From: Ruminiclostridium cellobioparum DSM 1351 = ATCC 15832
GTDB taxonomy: Bacteria > Bacillota > Clostridia > Acetivibrionales > DSM-1351
Reading direction: 5' to 3'
DNA: 64,000 nucleotides
Assembly (NCBI RefSeq): GCF_000621505.1
Contig: NZ_JHYD01000033.1
Span: 33,476-97,475 of the forward strand
Each line of letters opens with the position of its first letter. Positions within the stretch are counted from its first letter, which is position 1. The notes below the pieces were generated by a model, which was not told the DNA's origin, did not search any database, and worked only from the letters and a program-made list of their open reading frames with translations. Positions 51,766-60,953 of this stretch are shown here, in pieces. Made by a program: the position numbers and the translations under genes.

Positions 51766-51908
51766 GGGGGCTGTCTCAAAATAAGGCAAATGATAATAAT
51801 GTATTACTGATAATAGTGCGCGAGTGCAGCTTCAAAAATGAGAAGCACTATTAAATGTTTTACATGTATTTCAATTGTATCAGTTTTGCGGCACTCCCTT
51901 ATTTTTGA
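51766..51908. repeat. Inverted-repeat (MITE-like) hairpin inside the arabinoside operon
   Basis: TCAAAATAAGGC (51776) pairs with CCTTATTTTTGA (51897-51908), GCAAATGATA with TATCAGTTTTGC, and AATAGTGC (51812) with GCACTATT (51845). The left edge GGGGGCTGTCTC resembles ends of some Firmicute insertion elements. It lies between the binding protein and first permease and may reduce or stabilise parts of the message. There is no coding capacity. Confidence 0.65.
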
Positions 51909-51920
51909 ATAGGAGTGTAT

Positions 51921-52829
51921 ATGAATATAAAGAATATTGAAGAATTTCATCCCAGGGCCCAAAAATGTGCATACCTGTTTATAATGCCATCACTCATTAT
52001 TTTGACGGTATTTGTCTTTATACCGCTTGCAGCATCCTTTGTAATTAGTTTGCTTAACATTAATATTTTTATGAATGATATTTCCTTTGGCGGTTTTGTT
52101 AATTTTATAAAGCTGTTGTCGGACGGCAGAGTACTCAACGCAACAATAAACAGCTTTTATTTCACTTTGTTGGAGGTTCCGGTACAAATAGGACTGGCAC
52201 TGATTTTAGCAATGTATGTCGCCAGGAACAGCCGGTATACAAAAATGCTCAGATCATTTTATTATCTTCCGTTTATTTGTTCCATGACAGCTATAGGTAT
52301 TATCTGGTCCATGCTGCTGGACCCAAACCTGGGGTTTATTCCCTATCTTCTCAAAGGCATCGGACTGGAATCCGTTTCCTTTCTTAAAGATCCATATCTT
52401 GCAATGCCTACTGTAATAGCAGTGACGGCATGGAAAGGTTTCGGCTATACCTTGACCCTGCTGACAGCGGCCATTCTGAACATATCGGCGTCACTCTACG
52501 AAGCTGCGGAGATTGACGGGGCCGGAGCATGGAAGAAATATACGCACATAACCATACCGGGGATATTTTCAACATTAAGCTTTTGTATAGTAACAACAAC
52601 AATAAGCTCTCTTCAGGTATTTGATCAGACCTATGTTATGACCCAGGGCGGCCCTTTGAGAAAAACCGAAACACTGGTTCAATATATTTACGACAGGGGA
52701 TTTCAAACGGCACCCTACGATTTAGGTTATGCCTCGGCAATTTCAACTTATTTGTTTTTAATTATAGTAATTATAATTTTCATTCTGAGAAAGTTCATAT
52801 TGAACAGAGGGGAGACTGTTAATGAATAG
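51921..52829 (+). CDS. ABC sugar permease 1 (MalF-like)
   Basis: The protein has 302 residues with six membrane helices. The first helix is AYLFIMPSLIILTVFVFIPLAASFVISL. The EAA loop that docks the ATPase is present as YEAAEIDGAGAWKKYTHITIPGI. ATG at 51921 is seven bases after AGGAG; GTG at 51915 overlaps the ribosome-binding site. Its stop overlaps the next permease by eight bases. Confidence 0.92.
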   Translation: MNIKNIEEFHPRAQKCAYLFIMPSLIILTVFVFIPLAASFVISLLNINIFMNDISFGGFVNFIKLLSDGRVLNATINSFYFTLLEVPVQIGLALILAMYVARNSRYTKMLRSFYYLPFICSMTAIGIIWSMLLDPNLGFIPYLLKGIGLESVSFLKDPYLAMPTVIAVTAWKGFGYTLTLLTAAILNISASLYEAAEIDGAGAWKKYTHITIPGIFSTLSFCIVTTTISSLQVFDQTYVMTQGGPLRKTETLVQYIYDRGFQTAPYDLGYASAISTYLFLIIVIIIFILRKFILNRGETVNE

Positions 52830-53649
52830 AAAGTTTAATGTTGGAAATATAGCCGGAGCAGTAATAACGTTATTTATTGCAGTATTGGTATTGGGGCCGT
52901 TTTTGTGGCTGTTGGTATCCTCTTTCAAAACAGACGCAGGAGTTATTACCTACCCGCCAAAATTTTTTCCGGAGGAATGGACTCTAAAGCAATACAAATT
53001 TGTAAGCAGGAGCATCCCGGTTTTTACAATGCTTAAAAATACCGTGATATTTTCCGGATTTGTCACTCTCATCAGCGTATTCTTTGATTCCCTTGCAGGG
53101 TATGCCTTTGCAAGAATGAGGTTCAGGGGCAGAAAATTACTTTTTTCAATTATACTGATGACAATGATGGTTCCTTTTCAAATCATTATGACACCTCTTT
53201 ATATAGAAGTTTATAAAATGGGTCTTCTGGATACATATGCAGGATTGATTCTGCCCAGAGCAACAAGCGCTTTTGGAATTTATATGTTATGTTCCTTTTT
53301 TGAAGGTTTGCCAAAGTCATTGGAGGAATCAGGGAGAATGGACGGAATGAATGAGTTCCGCATTTACTGGTCATTGATGCTTCCGCTGTGCAAACCCGCA
53401 CTGGTGAGTCTGGCAATTTTCCACTTTATGAACAATTGGAACGATCTGTTATATCCTCTGATGCTGACCAGCTCGGCAGCAAAACGTACTTTATCGGCAG
53501 GTTTGGCTATTTTGGTAGGAAACAAGGTGATCAAGTATGGTCCCACACTTGCAGCGACCATGATTTCATTGGCACCTCTGCTGATACTTTATATTTTCTG
53601 TCAAAGATATTTTGTAGAAGGAATTGCGACAACAGGAGCAAAAGAATAA
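52822..53649 (+). CDS. ABC sugar permease 2 (MalG-like)
   Basis: The protein has 275 residues with six helices. The EAA-like loop is LEESGRMDGMNEFRIYWSLMLPLCKPAL. It overlaps permease 1, so the two are co-translated, and it pairs with permease 1 to form the channel. The C-terminus FCQRYFVEGIATTGAKE is typical for the family. Confidence 0.92.
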   Translation: MNRKFNVGNIAGAVITLFIAVLVLGPFLWLLVSSFKTDAGVITYPPKFFPEEWTLKQYKFVSRSIPVFTMLKNTVIFSGFVTLISVFFDSLAGYAFARMRFRGRKLLFSIILMTMMVPFQIIMTPLYIEVYKMGLLDTYAGLILPRATSAFGIYMLCSFFEGLPKSLEESGRMDGMNEFRIYWSLMLPLCKPALVSLAIFHFMNNWNDLLYPLMLTSSAAKRTLSAGLAILVGNKVIKYGPTLAATMISLAPLLILYIFCQRYFVEGIATTGAKE

Positions 53650-53662
53650 AAGGAGAAGACTT

Positions 53663-55171
53663 ATGAAAAAGGCTCAATTAATAGTAAACAGAAATTTTAC
53701 CGGGGGAGAGATTGATAAAAGAATATACAGCTCATTTGTTGAGCATATGGGGAGGGTCATTTATTCGGGAATATACGAACCCACCCATCCAACGGCAGAT
53801 GAGGACGGTTTTAGATATGATGTTCTGGAAAAAGTAAAAGAAATGGGAGTTACCGGTATAAGATATCCCGGCGGAAATTTTGTCTCCTGCTACGATTGGA
53901 GGGACGGTGTCGGACCGCGTCATCTGAGGCCGCGCAAATTGGAATTGGCGTGGCGTTCCATTGAAACAAACGAGTTTGGAACCAATGAATTTATGAGATG
54001 GGCCGGGAAAGCCGGAATTGAACCTATATTTGCCGTAAACCTGGGAACGAAGGGGATAGAAAATGCAGTTTCACTGGTAGAGTATTGTAATATTCCAGGT
54101 GGAACAAAATACAGTGATCTTAGAAGAGAGCACGGAATAGAGCAACCGTATAATATAAAAACCTGGTGTCTCGGTAATGAAATGGATGGTGATTGGCAGA
54201 TCGGCCATAAAACAGCGGAAGAATATGGAAGATTGGCGCAGGAAACTGCAAAAGCGATAAAACAGGTTGACAGCAGTATAAAAGTTGTTTCATGCGGAAG
54301 CTCTAAATCCGATATGGTCACATATCCTGACTGGGAGGCCATATCTCTTAATTATACCTATGACTATGTTGATTATATCGCCCTTCATCAATACTATGGC
54401 GGGCAGGAAAAGGGAACGGAATTTTTTCTGGCCCAGTCACTGGACATGGAAAATTATATCAGAACAGTAATTGGGACCTGTGATTTTGTTAAAGCCAAGA
54501 AGCGTTCCAGAAAGGATCTTTATATAAGTTTTGATGAGTGGGGTGTTTGGTCCATGCCGGATACCGAAGTTGCAGCCCAGGTGGATGAAACTCCCTGGCA
54601 GGTCGCACCTCATCTAAGTGAACAGATATACAGCATGGAAGATACATTGTTATTTTCAAGCATGCTGATGAACTTTTTAAAATTTTCGGACCGTGTTAAA
54701 ATTGCCTGCCAATCGCTTCTGACCAATATAAGTGCGGCAATTATGACAGAGAAAAACGGAGAAGTGTGGGTTCAGCCTATTTATTATCCTTTTGCCTATA
54801 CATCAAAATATGGCAGAGGAACTGTTTTACAGGAGGTTTTCAAGTGCCCGGTTTATGCATGTGAAAGATTTGAAGAGGTTCCCTATATAGACAGCGTAAC
54901 CGTTCATAATGATGAAACAAAAGAGTTGGTATATTTTCAGGTCAACCGGACAGGTGAGTCCCTTAATATTTTTGCAGAAAATCAGGAATTCCAGGTTGAG
55001 ACCGTGATAGAGCATATCTGTTTGTCATCGGAAGATATAAAAGCGACAAATTTACATAACCACGGATTAATAAAGCCGGATTTTCCGGAAGACGTAACAT
55101 TGAAAGGCAACAGCTTTGAATATATCATAAAGCCGTATTCATGGAACATGATAAGATTAAAGCTCGTTTAA
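53663..55171 (+). CDS. Alpha-L-arabinofuranosidase, GH51
   Basis: The protein has 502 residues. Motifs: IYSSFVEHMGRVIYSGIYEP at the start, IRYPGGNFVSCYDWRDGVGP, acid/base Glu173 in CLGNEMDG, and nucleophile Glu292 in SFDEWGVW. It is a hexameric, cytoplasmic type with no signal peptide and removes terminal arabinofuranose from imported arabinoxylan or arabinan fragments. AAGGAGAAG fits the start at 53663; a longer frame overlaps the permease and is not needed. Confidence 0.94.
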   Translation: MKKAQLIVNRNFTGGEIDKRIYSSFVEHMGRVIYSGIYEPTHPTADEDGFRYDVLEKVKEMGVTGIRYPGGNFVSCYDWRDGVGPRHLRPRKLELAWRSIETNEFGTNEFMRWAGKAGIEPIFAVNLGTKGIENAVSLVEYCNIPGGTKYSDLRREHGIEQPYNIKTWCLGNEMDGDWQIGHKTAEEYGRLAQETAKAIKQVDSSIKVVSCGSSKSDMVTYPDWEAISLNYTYDYVDYIALHQYYGGQEKGTEFFLAQSLDMENYIRTVIGTCDFVKAKKRSRKDLYISFDEWGVWSMPDTEVAAQVDETPWQVAPHLSEQIYSMEDTLLFSSMLMNFLKFSDRVKIACQSLLTNISAAIMTEKNGEVWVQPIYYPFAYTSKYGRGTVLQEVFKCPVYACERFEEVPYIDSVTVHNDETKELVYFQVNRTGESLNIFAENQEFQVETVIEHICLSSEDIKATNLHNHGLIKPDFPEDVTLKGNSFEYIIKPYSWNMIRLKLV

Positions 55172-55242
55172 TCTGAAAAGAGTGTAACTGTTGCAGGAAT
55201 ATGCTATTATAAAATAAGGAAACGGAGGCTGGAGGTTTAAAT

Positions 55243-56226
55243 ATGGGAATAACAACAAAAGACCTGGCGGAGTTATGCGGTGTATCGAGGACTACAATCC
55301 ACAGGGCACTTCATAATACAGGCAGAATTAACCCGGAGACGAAGGAGCTTATACTGAGAACCGCCAGCAAGTATGATTACCGTCCGGATATGCTGGCAAG
55401 AGGTCTTGTCAAGGGTCAGACATATTATATTGGAGTTGTTATTCTGGATGTTGACAACAGATACTTTTCTCAAATGCTTAATGCAATTGTTGCAGAAGCA
55501 AAAAAGAATTCATATTTTGTAAACATTACACTACATGAAAAAAATAAGGAAGATGAAAAAGAGCAGTTATGCAGACTGGTAGATTATCATGTCGATGGAA
55601 TCATACTTTCTTCAATTAATAAGGGAGTAGAGTATAAAAAGTTCCTGGAAAACCTGAAGAAACCAATTGTAACTATTGATAATAAAATTGCCGAAGGGAT
55701 TCCTTTCGTAGGAATCGACGGGAGAAAGGCAGCGGCAGACGGAACGCAGAAAATTATTGAAAAAGGATATGAAAAGGTTGTTTTCGTCTGTCCGCCCTTG
55801 GCAGATAAGGCAAGCGAAAATGTTTATGTACATGAGATGAGAGCCAAAGGCTTTCAGGAAACCTTGGCCAAACATCCCCATATTGAGGGAGTATTAATCG
55901 ACAGCTGGGATTATTTCGACTTGTCACATGGTGAACTTGATATAAAAAAGAGAACCGCATTCTTCTGCACGGGTGACATGATTGCCCTTGATTTGATTCA
56001 GAACCTGAAAGAACGCGGTAAAACTGTGGTTCAGGATTACGGGATAATGGGTTTTGATAATATTGATTTTTTACGGTATGTATCTCCTAAATTATGGACT
56101 ATTAGCAATGCCGTATCAGAAGTTGCCACAACAGCAGTTAACCTGTTATTTGACATCATGAACAGTGAAGCTGCGGAAACTGAAAAAATATTGAATTCGG
56201 TTGTTGTCGGAGGAGAAACTCTGTAA
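55243..56226 (+). CDS. LacI family regulator of the arabinoside operon
   Basis: The protein has 327 residues. LacI HTH: TTKDLAELCGVSRTTIHRALHNTGRINPETKELILRTASKYDYRPDMLARGLV. A sugar-sensing domain follows (YIGVVILDVDNRYFSQMLNAIV, IMGFDNIDFLRYVSPKLWTISN). It is last in the arabinoside operon, 71 bases after GH51, and ends in a terminator. It likely represses the operon until arabinose or arabino-oligosaccharide binds. Confidence 0.9.
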   Translation: MGITTKDLAELCGVSRTTIHRALHNTGRINPETKELILRTASKYDYRPDMLARGLVKGQTYYIGVVILDVDNRYFSQMLNAIVAEAKKNSYFVNITLHEKNKEDEKEQLCRLVDYHVDGIILSSINKGVEYKKFLENLKKPIVTIDNKIAEGIPFVGIDGRKAAADGTQKIIEKGYEKVVFVCPPLADKASENVYVHEMRAKGFQETLAKHPHIEGVLIDSWDYFDLSHGELDIKKRTAFFCTGDMIALDLIQNLKERGKTVVQDYGIMGFDNIDFLRYVSPKLWTISNAVSEVATTAVNLLFDIMNSEAAETEKILNSVVVGGETL

Positions 56227-56250
56227 TTTTGAAATTTCAAATATAAAAAA

Positions 56251-56289
56251 TAGTAAAAGAGTGAAATAGCTGCTCTTTTACTATTTTTA
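56251..56289 (+). terminator. Terminator of the arabinoside operon
   Basis: TAGTAAAAGAG pairs with CTCTTTTACTA around a 10-base loop, followed by TTTTTAT. Confidence 0.85.
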
Positions 56290-56342
56290 TAGTGTCGAAA
56301 TTCCTGAAAACGCCATGCGGGCAAATCTGATGCTTTATTACA

Positions 56343-57227
56343 TCAGTTAACTTTCATTTTTACATAGAGCTTAATGTTAAAGTAGACTGCGAAAAAGGAT
56401 AACACTACAAAACTGCCCACTTTTGTTATTAGAACGGGCATTGGCGTTTCAATTCCGGCAATGCTCTGAAAAACAGTCTGTAGAGGGATCATAACTCCAA
56501 TAGTGATACACAAGGTCAGTAAAATTGACAGCAGAACATATCCAAATCCATTGCGTTTAACTAATTTGAATAAACAAATAAAAGCAGCGGGGCCTATAAT
56601 CCCCATATCCAATACATAGGTTATTTCAGTTGTATAGATTTCAATAAGTCCCAGAGAACGCCCTGAAACCAGGGAACTTATAATATCTGGAAGCCATGCT
56701 GCAGTTAATGCTGCGCCTGTAAAGGCCAGAAAGGTATAAATACCTTTATAGGGCAAAGGAGTATCAATACTGTCTGCAACTTTTTTCAAATCCATGCTTG
56801 CTATTGCAGTAATTAATGCAAAAAGACTGACCGAGAAGAGAGCTATGTATACCAGATGAAGTAAATTATAGGTCACTCCAAATGAAAGACTTGCCGAATA
56901 ATACGTAAATACGGATATTACTGAAGTTAAAAACATTTTTGCTTTTATACTTTTCTTCCTGATATCCAATATTAAGGCGATTGCTAAAGCCGGAACAGCA
57001 AAGAAAAGCATAGTAAAGTCAGTACCCCGTAAAATGGGTGCTTTGAAGTAGGAATCATGTGAATAAAGACCGTCACCGTATATTTTGACAGTATCTCCGT
57101 ATTGATTTACAAAATCATAAGCTTTACCTCCGGTTGTGTAAAAAAGTCCGGTTGACGAGACTATAACAGATAGTATTATTATTAGTACAGATAAAATATA
57201 AATTGTGTTGACCTTTCCAGGTTTCAT
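56343..57227 (-). CDS. Polytopic membrane protein of unknown function
   Basis: The protein has 294 residues with about eight membrane segments. An outward loop after the first helix reads TTGGKAYDFVNQYGDTVKIYGDGLYSHDSYFKAPILRGTD. The family is not recognised by name. AGGAGG before ATG at 57227 sets the start. It follows the Amj gene by 31 bases on the same strand, so the two may act together at the membrane, perhaps in envelope lipid handling; this is only a context guess. Confidence 0.65.
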   Translation of the reverse strand: MKPGKVNTIYILSVLIIILSVIVSSTGLFYTTGGKAYDFVNQYGDTVKIYGDGLYSHDSYFKAPILRGTDFTMLFFAVPALAIALILDIRKKSIKAKMFLTSVISVFTYYSASLSFGVTYNLLHLVYIALFSVSLFALITAIASMDLKKVADSIDTPLPYKGIYTFLAFTGAALTAAWLPDIISSLVSGRSLGLIEIYTTEITYVLDMGIIGPAAFICLFKLVKRNGFGYVLLSILLTLCITIGVMIPLQTVFQSIAGIETPMPVLITKVGSFVVLSFFAVYFNIKLYVKMKVN

Positions 57228-57258
57228 ATAACCTCCTGCAATTATATTTATTTGTTCA

Positions 57259-58047
57259 TTACAGTATTCTGGCAATAAAGACGATCAGGTACGAGGCTGG
57301 GATGAATATCAGAAAAGTTAATGCCGATCCTAATATCTTACTGCCAACCATCCCTATGACACAGCCTCTGTAATCTGCCACGCTGTATTTACCCTCAATA
57401 ACCTCATCTGTAAGAACTGACAAATACGGATCAATAAATAGTGCCGAGAGTATGGAGCCCAGACCGGTTAAAACAGATACCAGAGTCATACAGGTTGTGC
57501 TGAGCTCGGGTTCAAGAGTTGCGGCATATATGGGAGAAAAAATACCTGCCGTCAGCAGTGCCACAGTCAACACATTCATAACCAGTATATTTACCGGAAG
57601 CTTTTTCAGGTTGACACCCTTTATATTGGTTTTAGTCGGTATGGCGACGGAGTTTTTTATATAGGCCACACCTGATTTGGAAAAGCTGTGCAGCATCAAC
57701 TTGAACACTGATTTATTAACCGAAAAAGCTTCCACCCCCCTGGTAAAGATTCTTTGAAAGGTAGGCAGAAGCGCAGCTCCCGCAATACTGGCAATAACAA
57801 CATCAAGTATAAGTATATAAAAGACAAGCACCAGATTGGTTTGATAACCCGACTTTGCTATATATTTGGTGAGAAGCGGCAGCTGAAAAACACCTGCAAC
57901 TCTGGAAAATAAAGCAATAGCATTAAACAGTGCCGAGGATACCGCTATTTTACCTGTTCTTACTCCTACAATTCTGACGGAATAAGCTAAAGTACCTATT
58001 ATAGTTATTACAAAATTAATAATAAAAACCAAAACTAATCTATACAT
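57259..58047 (-). CDS. amj: Amj-type lipid II flippase
   Basis: The protein has 262 residues and matches the Amj (formerly YdaH) family, with six or more helices and family segments such as LAYSVRIVGVRTGKIAVSSALFNAIALFSRVAGVFQLPLL and a C-terminal SKILGSALTFLIF. In Bacillus, Amj flips lipid II when MurJ is absent or blocked. It is probably co-transcribed with the coiled-coil gene upstream and the membrane protein downstream. Confidence 0.85.
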   Translation of the reverse strand: MYRLVLVFIINFVITIIGTLAYSVRIVGVRTGKIAVSSALFNAIALFSRVAGVFQLPLLTKYIAKSGYQTNLVLVFYILILDVVIASIAGAALLPTFQRIFTRGVEAFSVNKSVFKLMLHSFSKSGVAYIKNSVAIPTKTNIKGVNLKKLPVNILVMNVLTVALLTAGIFSPIYAATLEPELSTTCMTLVSVLTGLGSILSALFIDPYLSVLTDEVIEGKYSVADYRGCVIGMVGSKILGSALTFLIFIPASYLIVFIARIL

Positions 58048-58073
58048 AAAAGCCTAAAGCCTTTCTCTTTTGC

Positions 58074-59018
58074 TTAAACTTCAAAATCCATTACCAGCCT
58101 GCTTTTTTTGCTTTCGGCTTCCGATAACATTTTCTTGATCTGTTCCTTGTTACTTTTAAGTTTATTACAGATTTGATCTATCTGACCCATAAGTTTTTGA
58201 ATCTGATACATATCGTCACGGATTTTATCACGGACATTCAAATCGGTAAATATATTATCAAACCAAAAATCAACGGCTCTTGTAGTTGAGTCGATGCCGG
58301 CATATGCGCAGACATCATACATGTTTACATCTCTTAGTTCACTTTCAAAATCCTTCATAAGCGAACCAAGACGGTTGAGTTCAGCTTTTGCGTCATCGAT
58401 ATGATCATACTTTGCCATATGGCTTAAAATACCTCCGCCTCCCCAGACATCATAAGTAGCCCAGCCTTCGGCACTTTTCAGATGATTTACCGCATTGGCG
58501 GCTGCGGATATAACACGGCTGGCAGCATGCAGGGCCTCATCCGTTTCGGCAATTTGCTTTGTCAGCTCAAACTGCTGCCTTTCCAGTTCCGTATAGGAAG
58601 AAAAAGCCTGCTGACTGATTTTGCTTTTAATTAAATTCTCACGTTGAATATATTCAGTATCAAACAGTTTCTTATCGGCAGCCAGTTCGCTTATCTTTTT
58701 TGCCAGTTCAGCTTTCTCCTGAGCCAGCTGCTTTACTCTTTCAGCCGCCTTGTCGTATTCCAGCTTGGCAGAAAGCATCTCCTGAGTTTCTTTATTGACT
58801 TTACCCTCATACAATCTGATCAATTTTAGTAAAGTATGGGAAAATTTATCCTTTTGAAGTTCATCAACGTCCAATGCTTCAGACTGGTACTTGTGCAAAA
58901 GGCTTCTTACGTCGTCCTCTGCGTCATACAGCCTTCTGCTGAGACTCTCCATCCGTTCCTGCAGTACCGGCAGAGCTGCCAGCTTGTTTTTTAATTCTGA
59001 AAAGCTGTTGTTGTCCAT
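58074..59018 (-). CDS. Coiled-coil cytoplasmic protein
   Basis: The protein has 314 residues without signal or membrane segment. Residues about 10-185 are heptad-rich (for example YDKAAERVKQLAQEKAELAKKISELAADK). A glycine turn follows, then WATYDVWGGGGILSHMAKYDHIDDAKAEL. A final helix pair ends it. The family has no known function. It begins the three-gene minus-strand set with Amj. GGGAGG precedes the start. Confidence 0.6.
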   Translation of the reverse strand: MDNNSFSELKNKLAALPVLQERMESLSRRLYDAEDDVRSLLHKYQSEALDVDELQKDKFSHTLLKLIRLYEGKVNKETQEMLSAKLEYDKAAERVKQLAQEKAELAKKISELAADKKLFDTEYIQRENLIKSKISQQAFSSYTELERQQFELTKQIAETDEALHAASRVISAAANAVNHLKSAEGWATYDVWGGGGILSHMAKYDHIDDAKAELNRLGSLMKDFESELRDVNMYDVCAYAGIDSTTRAVDFWFDNIFTDLNVRDKIRDDMYQIQKLMGQIDQICNKLKSNKEQIKKMLSEAESKKSRLVMDFEV

Positions 59019-59339
59019 TTGAAAAGACCTCCCTAAAATATATTGTGCGACATACTTAATTTGTCCGGGCTTCCTCTACAACAAGGATTTTGTTCAATAT
59101 GTCCATACCCCGGTCTATGTCTACATGTTCGTTATAAGTAAATTAATGCTATCAGGATAAGTTAAATAGCTTTTTTCCATTATAACACCTTTAGCGGTGA
59201 ATATATCATTTAGCTGCAGTACTTTATCCCAGAACATTTTTGTTTTATTCTATACCTTTCGTTATTGAGGATTTAACAACCATATTTATTGTATATTCTG
59301 GTAAAATTGACGTCAAGTGAGAGACCGGAAAACTCACCC

Positions 59340-59368
59340 TTGAATAATTTTACCTATATTGTTATAAT
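59340..59368 (+). promoter_or_regulatory. Promoter of the pheST T-box transcript
   Basis: TTGAAT (59340-59345), 17 bp, TATAAT (59363-59368). It lies about 100 bases upstream of the T-box core, so the RNA would include the whole regulatory region. The 59019-59339 stretch, also upstream of the divergent coiled-coil gene, holds no other clear signal. Confidence 0.7.
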
Positions 59369-59473
59369 ATCAGGGAACAGTTCGAATACTAATTGTGTAA
59401 TGCTTGGGATTCCTCAGCTATAGCATATTGGCGGCTGTAGCTCAAGAATTTCGTACAACGGTATATTTTAAAA

Positions 59474-59795
59474 GCTATGATGGAGAAGAGTAAGCGAGAC
59501 AGGATGTTGCAGAGAGAAGGCATCACCGGCTGTAAGTGCCTTTAACGGAATACTTGCCAAAGTTCCCTCCGAAGCTGTGGTTCTGAACTAATTATATGAT
59601 TTTGCCAGGCATTCGGCATGAGATGCCGGTTTGGCACATCAGTGTAGGAACTGCCGGTAAAAACCGTTATATTTTAATGAGTTTGGAGATTGGTTTTTGC
59701 AGTTAATGTACTGCATTCAAATGTCTCCGATAAAACTGGGTGGTACCGCGGAGAATGCCTTCGTCCCTTTGGGATGGGGGCTTTATTTATTGTCT
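59474..59795 (+). promoter_or_regulatory. T-box riboswitch (tRNA-Phe) controlling pheST
   Basis: The conserved T-box TGGGTGGTACCGCGG is at 59737-59751. The specifier candidate is TTC (Phe) at 59581-59583, in the 3' part of stem I. The terminator follows: GCCTTCGTCCC (59757) pairs with GGGATGGGGGC, then TTTATTTATT. Uncharged tRNA-Phe would hold the antiterminator and allow reading into pheST. The specifier agrees with the downstream genes. Confidence 0.92.
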
Positions 59796-59909
59796 GGGAG
59801 AGTATGATTTTTTAAATAAATTTTAAGGCTGAAAGTGTTTGAAAAACAGCATTACAGGAAATTCAGACATATTCGATTAGAGATGATTTAATGAAAGGAG
59901 ATAATAGAC

Positions 59910-60941
59910 GTGATTGAAAAAATCAGTATATTAAGGGAAGCCGCGCTTGAAAAAATAAAACAAGCTGCAAGCAGTAGTGAAGTTGAAGAACTCAGAGTAA
60001 AACTTCTGGGCAAAAAGGGTGAATTGACCGAAATGCTCAAGGATCTCAAAAACATGGCTATTGAAGAGAGAAAGCAATTTGGTCAGGAGGCTAATGAGTT
60101 AAAGAATGAGATAACCGAGCTTTTGGAGTCAAAATTCAAGGAGCTCAGTGCCAATGATGTTAAGAAGTCCTTGAGCAGCGGTTCCAGCTTTGATATTTCA
60201 TTGCCGGGGACTCAGTTCAAGGTGGGTTCACTGCATCCGGTAACAATTGTCCAGAAGGAAATCGAAAGGATATTTACCGGAATGGGCTTCAATATAGTTG
60301 ACGGCCCCGAGGCAGAAGAGGAATTTTATAATTTTGAAGCATTAAATATACCAAAACACCATCCTGCAAGAGATATGCAGGACACCTACTGGCTTGAAAA
60401 CGGTTCTCTTCTCAGGACCCATACTTCACCCTGTCAGGTGAGGGCAATGCAGAAATACGGCGCTCCGCTGAAGGTTATTGCTCCAGGAAGGTGTTTCAGG
60501 AATGAGAGCACCGATGCATCCCACGAAAACACTTTCTTTCAGCTGGAAGGTATGATGATCGATAAAAATGTCTCCATTGCAAACCTCATTTATGTAATGA
60601 AGCTGTTATTATCGGAGGTATTTAACCGAGACGTAAAGATAAGATTGAGACCCGGTTTTTTCCCATTCGTGGAGCCCGGTTTTGAGCTTGATCTGAATTG
60701 TATGATATGCGGAGGAAAGGGCTGCCCCACCTGCAAGCACTCGGGCTGGATAGAGCTCCTTCCCTGCGGCATGGTTCACCCCAACGTATTGCGCTACGGT
60801 GGAATCGATCCTGAGGAATACACGGGTTTTGCCTTTGGTTTGGGCTTGACCAGACTTGCGATGATGAAATATGGAATCAGTGATATCCGTGTTCTTAACT
60901 CAGGAGATTTGAGAGCAATGGAACAATTTTCAGTAAGGTAG
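59910..60941 (+). CDS. pheS: Phenylalanyl-tRNA synthetase alpha chain
   Basis: The protein has 343 residues and starts with GTG after AAAGGAG. An N-terminal coiled coil binds tRNA, followed by a class II core: motif 2 around RNESTDASHENTFFQLEG and motif 3 FGLGLTRLAMMKYGI. An insertion with four cysteines (MICGGKGCPTCKHSG) is common in clostridial PheS. It charges tRNA-Phe as an alpha2beta2 tetramer with PheT. It is regulated by the T-box upstream. Confidence 0.96.
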   Translation: MIEKISILREAALEKIKQAASSSEVEELRVKLLGKKGELTEMLKDLKNMAIEERKQFGQEANELKNEITELLESKFKELSANDVKKSLSSGSSFDISLPGTQFKVGSLHPVTIVQKEIERIFTGMGFNIVDGPEAEEEFYNFEALNIPKHHPARDMQDTYWLENGSLLRTHTSPCQVRAMQKYGAPLKVIAPGRCFRNESTDASHENTFFQLEGMMIDKNVSIANLIYVMKLLLSEVFNRDVKIRLRPGFFPFVEPGFELDLNCMICGGKGCPTCKHSGWIELLPCGMVHPNVLRYGGIDPEEYTGFAFGLGLTRLAMMKYGISDIRVLNSGDLRAMEQFSVR

Positions 60942-60953
60942 GAGGGAAAAAAG

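Noticed and set aside
51766..51908. Considered as a complete insertion sequence
   Set aside because: It is only about 140 bp with no transposase frame; at most a non-autonomous element.
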